NCBI GenBank assembly: GCA_900540305.1
Contig: UQFL01000042.1
Location: 1-17,430, forward strand
DNA length: 17,430 nucleotides
Source: an uncultured Oscillospiraceae bacterium
GTDB lineage: Bacteria > Bacillota > Clostridia > Oscillospirales > Acutalibacteraceae
Direction of reading: 5' to 3'
In this document: positions 9,043 to 15,529 of the stretch, one piece after another
How positions within the stretch are numbered: the stretch's first letter is position 1
Layout: the number at the start of each line of letters is the position of its first letter
Program-made: the position numbers and the translations under genes
The notes under the pieces: generated by a model
The model's input: the letters and a program-made list of their open reading frames with translations, nothing else
Databases searched by the model: none
What the model was told of the DNA's origin: nothing

Positions 9043-9900
9043 TCACCTGCTTCTGAACATCGTTCCCATACCTTCGTCTGTAAGAAGCTCCATAAGAATG
9101 GAGTGGGGAACTCTTCCGTCTATAATAAATGCTTTTTTTACGCCCTCGCGTATTGCCTGTGTCATTGAATCAATTTTCGGAATCATACCGCCGCTGATAA
9201 CACCGTCTGCAACAAGTGCGGGAACATCTGAAATATAAATTCTGTGAATGAGCGAGGATTCGTCATCCTTGTCTCTGAGAAGTCCAACAACATCCGTCAT
9301 TGAAATAAGCGCTTCTGCTTTAAGTTTGCCCGCAACAGCCGCGGCAACCGTGTCAGCGTTAATATTGTAGCAGTTGTCATTTTCGTCATAGCCTATTGTT
9401 GAAATAACGGGAATAAAGCTGTGAGAAAGCACCTCTTCAACAACATCCATATTCATATCAACTATTTCGCCCACATAGCCGTGTTTATCGTCAAGCGGTC
9501 TGCATTTAATCATATTGCCATCCATACCTGAAAGGCCTATTGCGTGTCCGCCGAGATTGCCTATCTGGCAAACAAGGTCTTTGTTTACCTTGCCTGCAAG
9601 CACCATCTGAACAACATTTGCTGTGTCCTTTGTTGTAACACGAAGACCGTCAACAAATTCACTTTTAATGTTCATAGCTTCAAGCGTTTTATTTATCTCA
9701 GGGCCGCCGCCGTGAACGAGAACAACCCTTATGCCTACGGTTGAAAGCAGAACAAGGTCGTGCATAACCGCCGCTTTAAGGCTGTCGTTTATCATTGCGT
9801 TACCGCCGTATTTGACAACTATCGTTTTCTTTCTGTAAAGCTGAATATAAGGGAGCGCTTTTGCAAGCACATCGGCTTTCATTGCATTTGTAATATCCAT
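9043..9900 (-). CDS. argB: Acetylglutamate kinase
   Basis: Phosphorylates N-acetylglutamate, the second step of the acetylated ornithine route. 285 residues with an amino-acid-kinase fold: VVKYGGNAM near residue 28 and VLVHGGGPEIN near residue 60 bind ATP and substrate, and a C-terminal GGMIPK motif is present. The N-terminal extension before the first strand resembles the helix of arginine-sensitive hexameric forms, so arginine feedback is plausible but inferred. AGGAG lies 7 nt ahead of the ATG. It is separated from argJ by 44 nt, the largest gap in the operon; I see no terminator or clear promoter there. Confidence 0.95.
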   Translation of the reverse strand: MDITNAMKADVLAKALPYIQLYRKKTIVVKYGGNAMINDSLKAAVMHDLVLLSTVGIRVVLVHGGGPEINKTLEAMNIKSEFVDGLRVTTKDTANVVQMVLAGKVNKDLVCQIGNLGGHAIGLSGMDGNMIKCRPLDDKHGYVGEIVDMNMDVVEEVLSHSFIPVISTIGYDENDNCYNINADTVAAAVAGKLKAEALISMTDVVGLLRDKDDESSLIHRIYISDVPALVADGVISGGMIPKIDSMTQAIREGVKKAFIIDGRVPHSILMELLTDEGMGTMFRSR

Positions 9901-9944
9901 TTCAAACTCCTGATTAATTTATTTTTATGATTTTAATTTTTGTA

Positions 9945-11186
9945 TCAGGTTCTGTAATCACCGTTGATTTTTACATAATCATAAGTCATATCGCAGCCCC
10001 AAGCCTTTGCGCTTTCTTCGCCTGCCTTAAGGTTGATAAGTACATAAATCTCATCGCTTTTAAGAATTTCTGCCGCCTTTTCCTCGGAAAAGTCAACGCC
10101 TGCGCCGTCTCTGCAAACGGCAATAGTGCCGAATTCGCTCTTTAAATCAACATCAACCTTGTTAATGTCAAACTCAGCGTCTGCATAGCCTACTGCGCAC
10201 AAAACTCGACCCCAGTTAGCATCTTCGCCGAAAATTGCGCATTTGAAAAGTGTTGAGCCGATAACTGATTTTGCTACCGTAATTGCTGTGTCCTTGTCGG
10301 GGCAGCCGCTGCAATCACACTCAATCAGTTTTGTTGCGCCCTCACCGTCTTTAGCAAGCATTTTTGTAAGATTCATCATAACCTCGTAAAGAACGGCTTT
10401 GAATGTTTCAAAATCTTCACCCTCTGCGGTGATTTCTGCGTTTTGGGCAAGTCCGTTTGCCATAAGCGAAACCATATCGTTTGTTGATGTGTCGCCGTCA
10501 ATAGAGAGGCAGTTATATGTAACCTTAACAATTTCGTCAAGTGCTTTTTGAAGCATTTTTGCGGAAATAGCGGTGTCTGTTGTGATGAAGTTAAGCGTTG
10601 TCGCCATATTCGGGTGTATCATTCCTGAGCCTTTTGCCATTCCGCCGAGTTTGCAAGCAGTGCCTGCAATCTCAAACTCAACTGCGTATTCCTTTTTGAT
10701 AGTGTCCGTAGTCATTATTGCGGTTGCGGATTCCTCGTGTCCGTCTGCGGAAAGTCCTGCTGCAAGCTTGTCAACAGCGTTTTCTATCGGTTCAATGGGG
10801 AGTACCTGACCGATAACGCCTGTTGAAGCAACAACAACATCCTCGGGCTTTATTCCAAGTACGCCTGCCGCAAGTTCGCACATTCTCTGTGCTTTTTGCT
10901 CGCCGTCTGCGTTGCAGGTGTTGGCATTTTTTGAGTTAACTATAACCGCCTGAGAAATGCCGCCTGTCTTTTCAAGATTTTTCTTTGTAACGATTATCGG
11001 TGCGCCTTTAACTTTGTTTGTTGTGTAAACCGCAGCCGTTTTGCAGGGAACTTCAGAATAAATCATTCCCAAATCGTTTTTGTGTTTTGTGTTTTCGCTG
11101 TCTGCGGCTGATTTCTTTATACCGCAGTAAACTCCGTTTGCTTTAAATCCTTTAGCGGCGCAAACGCCGCCCTCAATAATTTTCAT
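9945..11186 (-). CDS. argJ: Bifunctional glutamate N-acetyltransferase / ornithine acetyltransferase
   Basis: ArgJ moves the acetyl group from N-acetylornithine to glutamate, recycling it; bifunctional forms also use acetyl-CoA. 413 residues from the chosen start. The self-cleavage site of the Ntn-type fold is present: KGSGMIHPNMAT, with the nucleophile Thr at about residue 196, so the precursor should split into alpha and beta chains. The C-terminal half carries the expected GEDANWGR motif. I start at the ATG at 11186, because GGAG sits 9 nt upstream and the protein then begins MKIIEGGVCAAKGF as family members do. An upstream ATG at 11207 lies inside argC and has no ribosome site. With argJ present, no separate argE or argA is needed in this operon. 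Confidence 0.95.
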   Translation of the reverse strand: MKIIEGGVCAAKGFKANGVYCGIKKSAADSENTKHKNDLGMIYSEVPCKTAAVYTTNKVKGAPIIVTKKNLEKTGGISQAVIVNSKNANTCNADGEQKAQRMCELAAGVLGIKPEDVVVASTGVIGQVLPIEPIENAVDKLAAGLSADGHEESATAIMTTDTIKKEYAVEFEIAGTACKLGGMAKGSGMIHPNMATTLNFITTDTAISAKMLQKALDEIVKVTYNCLSIDGDTSTNDMVSLMANGLAQNAEITAEGEDFETFKAVLYEVMMNLTKMLAKDGEGATKLIECDCSGCPDKDTAITVAKSVIGSTLFKCAIFGEDANWGRVLCAVGYADAEFDINKVDVDLKSEFGTIAVCRDGAGVDFSEEKAAEILKSDEIYVLINLKAGEESAKAWGCDMTYDYVKINGDYRT

Positions 11187-11190
11187 ATTC

Positions 11191-12138
11191 TCAATCTCCG
11201 ATAACAAGTGATTTTTCTTCTTCTATACCGCACGCAATATTCATACATTGAATTGCCGCGCCTGACGCGCCTTTTCCGAGGTTGTCAAATCTTGAGGTGA
11301 TAACGAATCTGTCTTCGTTTCCGTTAACCTCTATTTCCATATCGTCTCTGCCCTCGAAATTATTAGCGCCAATCATATTTTCCGTAAAGCCCTTGGGGCG
11401 TACCTTTACAAACTTGCTGTTTTCATAATGCGCCGCAAGTATATCTCTTACTTCGTCAGGGCTGATGCTTTTTGCAAGCATATCCGTGAAAAGGGGAATG
11501 CTCACAACCATACCGCATTTGTAGTCGCAAATCATAGGCGAGAAAATAGGTAGTCTTTCAATACCCGTAATAGCTTTCATTTCTTTTAAATGTTTGTGGG
11601 TCTGGGTTAATGCGTACTGCCTGGGCGAGTCGAGCTCTTTTTCTCGTTCATCGCTCTCATACTGGGCAATCGCCTTGTTTCCGCCGCCGCTGTATCCCGA
11701 AACCGCAAAGCAGGTGAGGGGATAGTTTTTGTCAATAATTCCGTGCGCTATAAGCGGATAAACTATTGAGATGAATCCGCTTGCATAACAGCCCGGATTT
11801 GCAATAAGTCTGTTGGTTTCAATATTTTTTCTGAAATTTGCCGAAAGTTCGGGGAATCCGTATGCCCAATCGGGGTTTGTTCGGTGTGCCGTTGAGGCGT
11901 CAATAATCTTTGTGTGCGTATTATCTTTATCAAGCAGGGTTACCGCTTCTTTTGCCGCATCATCAGGCAGACAAAGAAAAGTAATGTCGCTTTCGTTGAT
12001 GAATTTCTTAATTTCATCGCTGTCTTTTCTCTTATCCTCGCTGATTTCAAGAAGCTCAATATCATCTCTGCTTTTCAGGCGGTCTTTTATTCTCAGACCT
12101 GTTGTACCAGCCTGTCCGTTTATGAATACTTTTGTCAT
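11191..12138 (-). CDS. argC: N-acetyl-gamma-glutamyl-phosphate reductase, short form
   Basis: NADPH-dependent reduction of N-acetylglutamyl phosphate to the semialdehyde. About 315 residues. The Rossmann loop near the N-terminus reads GQAGTTGLRI and the catalytic Cys lies in ANPGCYASG. The GQAGTTGL start and short length fit the less common ArgC type (TIGR01851-like) rather than the longer AGYxGxEL type. I prefer the ATG at 12138: the AGGGAG ribosome site ends 11 nt before it but only 2 nt before the ATG at 12147. First gene of the operon, with the promoter about 65 nt upstream. Confidence 0.93.
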   Translation of the reverse strand: MTKVFINGQAGTTGLRIKDRLKSRDDIELLEISEDKRKDSDEIKKFINESDITFLCLPDDAAKEAVTLLDKDNTHTKIIDASTAHRTNPDWAYGFPELSANFRKNIETNRLIANPGCYASGFISIVYPLIAHGIIDKNYPLTCFAVSGYSGGGNKAIAQYESDEREKELDSPRQYALTQTHKHLKEMKAITGIERLPIFSPMICDYKCGMVVSIPLFTDMLAKSISPDEVRDILAAHYENSKFVKVRPKGFTENMIGANNFEGRDDMEIEVNGNEDRFVITSRFDNLGKGASGAAIQCMNIACGIEEEKSLVIGD

Positions 12139-12180
12139 TATATACATATCTCCCTATGATATAATTTATAATTCTTTTCT

Positions 12181-12208
12181 ATTATACTCTTGCCTGTTTT
12201 ATTGTCAA
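12181..12208 (-). promoter_or_regulatory. Sigma-A promoter of the arginine operon
   Basis: Read on the - strand, TTGACA (12208-12203), a 16-bp spacer and TATAAT (12186-12181) match the consensus exactly. Transcription should start near 12174, giving a leader of about 36 nt with the AGGGAG ribosome site. The leader is too short for an attenuator or riboswitch. Confidence 0.88.
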
Positions 12209-12223
12209 TAGAAAATGAACAAA

Positions 12224-12261
12224 AAATTATAAATATGCAATAGAACGAATAAATATACAAA
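12224..12261. promoter_or_regulatory. Two tandem ARG-box-like operators (ArgR/AhrC type)
   Basis: Two 18-bp sites (12224-12241 and 12244-12261) are exactly 20 bp apart and share the core ATAAATATnCAA. By my count each matches 13 of 18 positions of the remembered Bacillus ARG-box consensus. Paired ARG boxes with a 2-3 bp gap are the usual ArgR hexamer target. They lie upstream of the -35 rather than over it. A weaker similar stretch (12161-12174, - strand GAATTATAAATTAT) overlaps the predicted start of transcription. The local AT-richness raises the chance of accidental matches. Confidence 0.5.
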
Positions 12262-12334
12262 ACTTAGTATGCATAAAACAGTCTTTAAAGCGCATAGACA
12301 CAGTTGCGAAAAATGTACTCAAAAAAGGCTTTCC

Positions 12335-12362
12335 TTGACATTTTCAAAAATATCGCTAATCT
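12335..12362 (+). promoter_or_regulatory. Possible weak promoter of the lysis cassette
   Basis: TTGACA at 12335-12340 is a perfect -35, but 16 bp downstream the -10 is only TAATCT. It is the best candidate ahead of the first lysis gene, which otherwise has no visible promoter. Confidence 0.3.
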
Positions 12363-12384
12363 GTAAGGTTGCCTCAGTAAAACA

Positions 12385-12621
12385 GTGAAAGGTGTTGGTA
12401 TTATAAGCGATAATGTTTTGGTTGCTCTGCTTTCACTTTTAGGAACCTGTGCAGGTGCCTTTGGCGGTATAATCGCCTCTTCAAAACTTACTTCTTTCCG
12501 CCTGAAAAAGCTTGAAGAAAAGGTAGATAAGCACAATTCCTTTGCAGAGCGCATACCTGTCATAAATGAACAAATAAAAGTTATAAATCATAGAATAGCA
12601 GACATAGAAAATATTTTATAA
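12385..12621 (+). CDS. Small phage-type membrane protein, XhlA/holin-associated
   Basis: 78 residues from a GTG start. It has one hydrophobic helix (about residues 11-31, NVLVALLSLLGTCAGAFGG), then SSKLTSFRLKKLEEKVDKHN and a charged, coiled-coil-like tail. This architecture, with the LEEKVDKHN motif, is typical of small proteins encoded just before the holin and endolysin in phages of Firmicutes. They are often labelled XhlA-like or lysis-associated. The start is unsure: no good ribosome site precedes the GTG at 12385. An AAAGGTG stretch at 12388-12394 would instead fit a rare ATT start at 12400, which corresponds better to where relatives begin. The next gene follows 15 nt later. Confidence 0.65.
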   Translation: MKGVGIISDNVLVALLSLLGTCAGAFGGIIASSKLTSFRLKKLEEKVDKHNSFAERIPVINEQIKVINHRIADIENIL

Positions 12622-12636
12622 TCAGGAGGTATTTAA

Positions 12637-12816
12637 ATGAAAGAAAGATTTAAAAGCCCTGTAGTTTGGCTTGCCGTTATTGCGCAGATTTGCATTGTGA
12701 TCACAATGTTTGCGCCGTCAATAAGCGACACTTTTAAGGTTATCGGAACCTGCGTTGTAGAGATATTGACACTGTTCGGTATTCTTAATAACCCGGCAGA
12801 TTCAAGATCATTTTAA
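12637..12816 (+). CDS. Phage holin, phi-LC3/Phage_holin_1-like
   Basis: A 59-residue protein. It starts MKERFKSPVVWLAVIAQI, has two hydrophobic segments (about residues 9-27 and 34-50), and ends with LTLFGILNNPADSRSF. The NNPxD tail directly after the second membrane segment is the hallmark of small phi-LC3-type holins, which open the membrane so the endolysin can reach the wall. AGGAGGT lies 7 nt ahead of the ATG. It sits 15 nt after the XhlA-like gene and 11 nt before the endolysin, the usual order of a phage lysis cassette. Confidence 0.8.
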   Translation: MKERFKSPVVWLAVIAQICIVITMFAPSISDTFKVIGTCVVEILTLFGILNNPADSRSF

Positions 12817-12827
12817 GGAGGCTTTAT

Positions 12828-13733
12828 ATGTATTTAAATGAATTTTTTGATTCCCTCGTGGGTAAATTTTTAGATGTTGACGGCACAGGAAGCGTAACTA
12901 ATAAAAATCAGTGCGTAGATGTTGTAAAATCATATTGCAACAAGGTTTTCGGCGTGCCTGTTTCTTCAATGAGCGGTTACGGCGATGCGTGGGAGTATTT
13001 TGAAAACTTTTCAAAGAAAACCGCTATAACTCCGTATTTTAACAAAATTGATTACAAGAGCGGTATGCAGCTCAGAACAGGAGATATTGTGGTTTGGGAG
13101 CGTTCAGTCAATTCTTCAAACGCAGGCCATATCGCTATTGCAAACGGAACTTATAATTCCACATCGTTTGAAACTTTTGACCAAAACTGGCCGTCGGGAA
13201 GCGCTTGTAAATTCGTAACCCACAACTATAACAAAGTGAATGGTATACTTCGCCCCAAAGATTATTCTAAGGTTGTTAAATCATCTTCTTCAAATGTAAG
13301 CGGTTCGGGAAAATATCCCACAGCCGTTGCTTGGAAAAATGGCACTACAAAAGAATCCGTGTTTAAGGAGAATAATCTCAGCGGTGAAATCGGCTGGCTT
13401 GCCGCTCAGGAAAGCGCAAAATGCTATGCGAAGTCAGGTAATTCTTATCTTCTTGTGTATGACCTTGACGGAACAAATAAGCATAAAGCAGGATTTGTTG
13501 AGTATGCAGGCGGCGTGAAAACAGCGCCAAGCGACTGCAAGGTTTACAAAAACGGTTCAACAACGGAAACCGTTTATGCCGATACAGCTAAGAAAACAGT
13601 AGTAGGCTCGCTTGATAAGAATGAAAGCTGTTATTGCCTTGGAAAAACAGACGGAATGTATCTCGTTATGTATAATGTTAACGGCAAAAACACAAGAAAG
13701 TGCGGCTTTGTTTCTTATGACGGCGGATTATAA
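12828..13733 (+). CDS. CHAP-domain endolysin with two C-terminal wall-binding-like repeats
   Basis: 301 residues, no signal peptide, as expected for a holin-dependent endolysin. The N-terminal CHAP amidase/endopeptidase domain (about 1-145) has the nucleophile Cys in NQCVDVVK (about 29), the His in AGHIAI (about 101) and a polar third residue in ETFDQNW (about 115-120). After a serine-rich linker (about 148-162) come two tandem repeats of about 66 residues (about 164-229 and 234-300). Each has a KNGTTKE/KNGSTTE start and a GFVEY/GFVSY end with a GG close; they are SH3-like in pattern and presumably bind the cell wall. AAGGAGG lies 7 nt before the ATG. It would cut peptidoglycan once the holin releases it. 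The bond cleaved cannot be told. Confidence 0.87.
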   Translation: MYLNEFFDSLVGKFLDVDGTGSVTNKNQCVDVVKSYCNKVFGVPVSSMSGYGDAWEYFENFSKKTAITPYFNKIDYKSGMQLRTGDIVVWERSVNSSNAGHIAIANGTYNSTSFETFDQNWPSGSACKFVTHNYNKVNGILRPKDYSKVVKSSSSNVSGSGKYPTAVAWKNGTTKESVFKENNLSGEIGWLAAQESAKCYAKSGNSYLLVYDLDGTNKHKAGFVEYAGGVKTAPSDCKVYKNGSTTETVYADTAKKTVVGSLDKNESCYCLGKTDGMYLVMYNVNGKNTRKCGFVSYDGGL

Positions 13734-13764
13734 AATATGTTGTTAATTTAGTATAATATAAAAT

Positions 13765-13805
13765 AAACAGCTCGTGAAATTTGGCGTTTTCACGGGCTGT
13801 TTTTC
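13765..13805. terminator. Bidirectional terminator after the endolysin gene
   Basis: A 15-bp stem with one T-G wobble (13765-13779 with 13788-13802), an 8-nt loop, and T-runs on the 3' side in both directions. It lies between the endolysin stop and the convergent histidinol phosphatase stop at 13819. Confidence 0.9.
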
Positions 13806-13818
13806 AGTTAATATTAAA

Positions 13819-14595
13819 TTATATTTTCATTAATTCCGCTTCTTTAATAGGCGTAATTCCTAGTTTGTTAAGATATTTGACTGCATCCATATATAAAGAG
13901 GTGTTTTTGAGCGCTTCTGGTCTGTGAGCGTCAACGCCGATTATAACTCGGTTTTTCTCCTCAGCGGCTATTCTCCAAAATATTTCATTAGGATACTGGC
14001 GCTTTTCCTCAAACCCAAGCAGATTAAACTCTATCGGATAGCCAAGCTCTTTTAGCCTCTTGCAGAATTTCTGCATTTTCTCTGCATAATAATCTCTGTC
14101 GCCCGTAAAATTAATCAGGTCGGGGTGGGCGAGATAGTTGAATTTTTCCGTTTCAAGCCCCTCAATGCACTGCTTTAAATATTGTTCAAATATATCACGG
14201 CTGTCTGTCTCGTGACCGCAGTAAAAAGCGTTTCTTTGATATTCGTCAAGCGTAAAGTGTTGTCCGAGTATGAAATATTCAGCGCCTATTGATTTTAGAT
14301 ATTCAACTTCATCCTTAAATAAGTTCGGGTAGTATTCAAGCTCAAAACCGCAGTGTATAAGTATTTTATTACTGTATTTTTCTTTGAGTTCTTTTATGGA
14401 TTGAGTGTAATCCAGTGCATCCCACGGCTTTATTCTGTAAGTTGAATAATAATTTAAATTTTTAGGGAAAAGCATCGGGGCATGGTCGGAAAAACCAAGC
14501 TCGTCAAAACCGCCCTCTATTGCGGCAATAACATATTCTTCGTCAGTGCCTTTTGCGTGTCCGCATCTTTTAGTATGTGTGTGATAATTCTTCAT
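13819..14595 (-). CDS. Histidinol phosphatase, PHP family (HisK/HisJ type)
   Basis: 258 residues. The metal ligands of the PHP fold are all in place: HTHTKRCGHA (His5, His7, His13), SDHAP (Asp37, His38), FELEY (Glu85), LGQHF (His113), LAHPD (His157) and GVDAHRP (Asp222, His224). The HTHTxRCGHA start and overall pattern are those of PHP histidinol-phosphatases, which remove phosphate from L-histidinol phosphate in histidine synthesis; other phosphoester substrates are possible. No other histidine gene is near, which is common for this enzyme. The start ATG has no Shine-Dalgarno and lies only 9 nt from the predicted -10, so the mRNA may have almost no leader. Confidence 0.87.
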   Translation of the reverse strand: MKNYHTHTKRCGHAKGTDEEYVIAAIEGGFDELGFSDHAPMLFPKNLNYYSTYRIKPWDALDYTQSIKELKEKYSNKILIHCGFELEYYPNLFKDEVEYLKSIGAEYFILGQHFTLDEYQRNAFYCGHETDSRDIFEQYLKQCIEGLETEKFNYLAHPDLINFTGDRDYYAEKMQKFCKRLKELGYPIEFNLLGFEEKRQYPNEIFWRIAAEEKNRVIIGVDAHRPEALKNTSLYMDAVKYLNKLGITPIKEAELMKI

Positions 14596-14604
14596 AGTAA
14601 TAAT

Positions 14605-14632
14605 ATTTTATCATATTTTTTCAAAAATTCAA
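14605..14632 (-). promoter_or_regulatory. Promoter of the PHP phosphatase gene, near-leaderless
   Basis: Read on the - strand: TTGAAT (14632-14627), 16-bp spacer, TAAAAT (14610-14605). The -10 ends 9 nt before the ATG, which predicts a leader of only about 3 nt. It is back to back with the tRNA promoter, the two -35 elements being 11 bp apart. Confidence 0.6.
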
Positions 14633-14643
14633 CACTGTTGCAC

Positions 14644-14672
14644 TTGACAATGAGTGCGCAATTTCGTATAAT
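14644..14672 (+). promoter_or_regulatory. Consensus sigma-A promoter of the tRNA operon
   Basis: TTGACA (14644-14649), a 17-bp spacer and TATAAT (14667-14672) are a perfect match with ideal spacing, as expected for stable RNA. A small hairpin, GCAAAC-AATA-GTTTGC (14680-14695), lies at the predicted transcript start, just upstream of tRNA-Asp. Confidence 0.93.
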
Positions 14673-14702
14673 ACCACTTGCAAACAATAGTTTGCTTTAT
14701 AC

Positions 14703-14779
14703 GGCCCGGTAGTTCAGTTGGTTAGAACGCCTGCCTGTCACGCAGGAGGTCGACGGTTCGAGTCCGTTCCGGGTCGCCA
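14703..14779 (+). tRNA. tRNA-Asp (GTC)
   Basis: 77 nt including an encoded CCA. A 7-bp acceptor stem (GGCCCGG with CCGGGTC, one wobble), D-arm with GTTC, anticodon loop CTGTCAC with anticodon GTC, T-arm GGTTCGAGTCC. First of four tRNAs on one transcript. Confidence 0.97.
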
Positions 14780-14785
14780 TTATGT

Positions 14786-14861
14786 GCTTCTGTAGCTCAG
14801 TCGGTAGAGCAGGGGACTGAAAATCCCCGTGTCGATGGTTCGATTCCGTCCGGAAGCACCA
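14786..14861 (+). tRNA. tRNA-Phe (GAA)
   Basis: 76 nt including CCA. Acceptor GCTTCTG with CGGAAGC (one wobble), D-arm GCTCAGTCGGTAGAGC, anticodon loop CTGAAAA with anticodon GAA, T-loop TTCGATT. It begins 6 nt after tRNA-Asp ends. Confidence 0.97.
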
Positions 14862-14866
14862 TAAAT

Positions 14867-14942
14867 GCGGATTTAGCTCATCCGGTAGAGCGCCACCTTG
14901 CCAAGGTGGAGGTAGCGAGTTCGAGTCTCGTAATCCGCTCCA
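14867..14942 (+). tRNA. tRNA-Gly (GCC)
   Basis: 76 nt including CCA. Acceptor GCGGATT with AATCCGC, anticodon stem CCACC/GGTGG around loop TTGCCAA, anticodon GCC, discriminator T. It begins 5 nt after tRNA-Phe. Confidence 0.97.
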
Positions 14943-14944
14943 TC

Positions 14945-14966
14945 GGGCACTAAGAAATTAGTGCCC
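14945..14966 (+). other. Intercistronic hairpin between tRNA-Gly and tRNA-Cys
   Basis: A perfect 8-bp stem (GGGCACTA, loop AGAAAT, TAGTGCCC) in the 40-nt spacer. No T-run follows, so it is unlikely to be a terminator. It may separate the precursors or be a processing signal. Confidence 0.6.
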
Positions 14967-14982
14967 ATTCTATTAAATAATC

Positions 14983-15057
14983 GGCACCATAGCCAAGTGG
15001 TAAGGCAGAGCTCTGCAAAAGCTTTACGCCCCAGTTCAAATCTGGGTGGTGCCTCCA
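14983..15057 (+). tRNA. tRNA-Cys (GCA)
   Basis: 75 nt including CCA. Acceptor GGCACCA with TGGTGCC, anticodon loop TCTGCAAAA region with anticodon GCA, T-arm CCCAGTTCAAATCTGGG, discriminator T. Last tRNA of the operon; the AT-rich accessory stretch begins after its terminator. Confidence 0.96.
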
Positions 15058-15117
15058 TAAAAAAGCTCCGAAAAATGGCTTAACTAAGCCAAATTTGGGG
15101 CTTTTTTGTTTTTTTAA
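15058..15117 (+). terminator. Terminator of the tRNA operon
   Basis: Nested inverted repeats: an inner TGGCTT-AACT-AAGCCA helix inside an outer AAAAAAGCTCC/GGGGCTTTTTT helix, followed by a G and seven T. It starts right after the CCA of tRNA-Cys. Confidence 0.9.
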
Positions 15118-15120
15118 AAT

Positions 15121-15148
15121 TAATTTATTGGTATAAACCAATAAATTA
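15121..15148. repeat. Perfect 12-bp inverted repeat
   Basis: The arms TAATTTATTGGT and ACCAATAAATTA are separated by ATAA. It lies just after the tRNA terminator, and no T-run makes it a terminator. It may be an operator or a trace of a mobile-element end. The remaining intergenic sequence to 15469 is AT-rich and holds only the candidate small RNA and the promoter elements listed separately. Confidence 0.75.
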
Positions 15149-15205
15149 CATTCTATGCAGGTGGAGGCAAAAATCTTTAGATAAAAGTAAAAAAGAAAGA
15201 CTCCA

Positions 15206-15278
15206 TGATATAATGGATGTGCTTTGCCGAATGGCCGGCTGAGCAAAATACTAGTTCAGCTGGTGGTCATGATTTTTT
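15206..15278 (+). ncRNA. Candidate small RNA (about 58 nt) with extended -10 promoter and terminator
   Basis: TGATATAAT (15206-15214) is an extended -10, which can work without a -35; none is visible. Transcription would start near 15221. ATGGCCG plus GCTGA (15231-15242) can pair with TCAGC, a 3-nt bulge and TGGTCAT (15256-15270), followed by GATTTTTT (15271-15278), a terminator-like end. No ORF of meaningful size lies inside. It could equally be a leftover terminator of a lost gene. Confidence 0.35.
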
Positions 15279-15418
15279 AAAACTACTGTGCCAATGATGT
15301 ATACCAAAAACTCTATTTTTACCAATGTTTTACACATTATTTATTCAGTAATTGTTTATACTAATTGGATAATACACTGTATTTTTTTAGTGGATTCTCT
15401 TGAATTGTTAATAATTGT

Positions 15419-15452
15419 ATCATTTGATTTTACTTTGAATTTAACAAATGAT
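15419..15452. promoter_or_regulatory. Possible operator: spaced 8-bp inverted repeat
   Basis: ATCATTTG (15419-15426) and CAAATGAT (15445-15452) are separated by 18 bp and end 17 bp before the -35 of the dipeptidase promoter. The position suits a regulator site, but 8-bp repeats occur by chance in such AT-rich DNA. Confidence 0.25.
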
Positions 15453-15469
15453 CTAATTGCTAAAACAGT

Positions 15470-15498
15470 TTGACAAATCTGATGATAGGGAATATTAT
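15470..15498 (+). promoter_or_regulatory. Promoter of the dipeptidase / membrane-protein operon
   Basis: TTGACA (15470-15475), a 17-bp spacer and TATTAT (15493-15498). The predicted start near 15505 gives a leader of about 25 nt ahead of the ATG at 15530. This argues against the in-frame TTG at 15470, which is part of the -35 itself. Confidence 0.8.
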
Positions 15499-15529
15499 AT
15501 TACTAAATATAGATTTAGGAACGGAGAAT

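Noticed and set aside
12285..12563. 92-codon frame on the - strand opposite the XhlA-like gene
   Set aside because: The + strand reading gives a recognisable phage protein in a coherent cassette; the - strand reading has no family pattern.
14873..15058. 61-codon frame on the - strand across tRNA-Gly and tRNA-Cys
   Set aside because: It is the antisense of two tRNA genes; such frames are a well-known source of false hypothetical proteins.
15050..15169. Inverted 8-bp match between the tRNA-Cys 3' end (TGCCTCCA) and TGGAGGCA at 15162-15169, considered as an attachment-site trace
   Set aside because: Only 8 bp and in inverted, not direct, orientation; integration would leave a direct repeat.
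14950..15246. 98-codon frame on the - strand covering tRNA-Cys, its terminator and the palindrome
   Set aside because: It runs through a tRNA, a terminator and the palindrome, has no ribosome site, and shows no protein-like pattern.
15470..15529. Upstream TTG start adding 20 residues to the dipeptidase
   Set aside because: The TTG is part of the -35 hexamer of a good promoter, so it would not be in the mRNA; the ATG at 15530 has a ribosome site.
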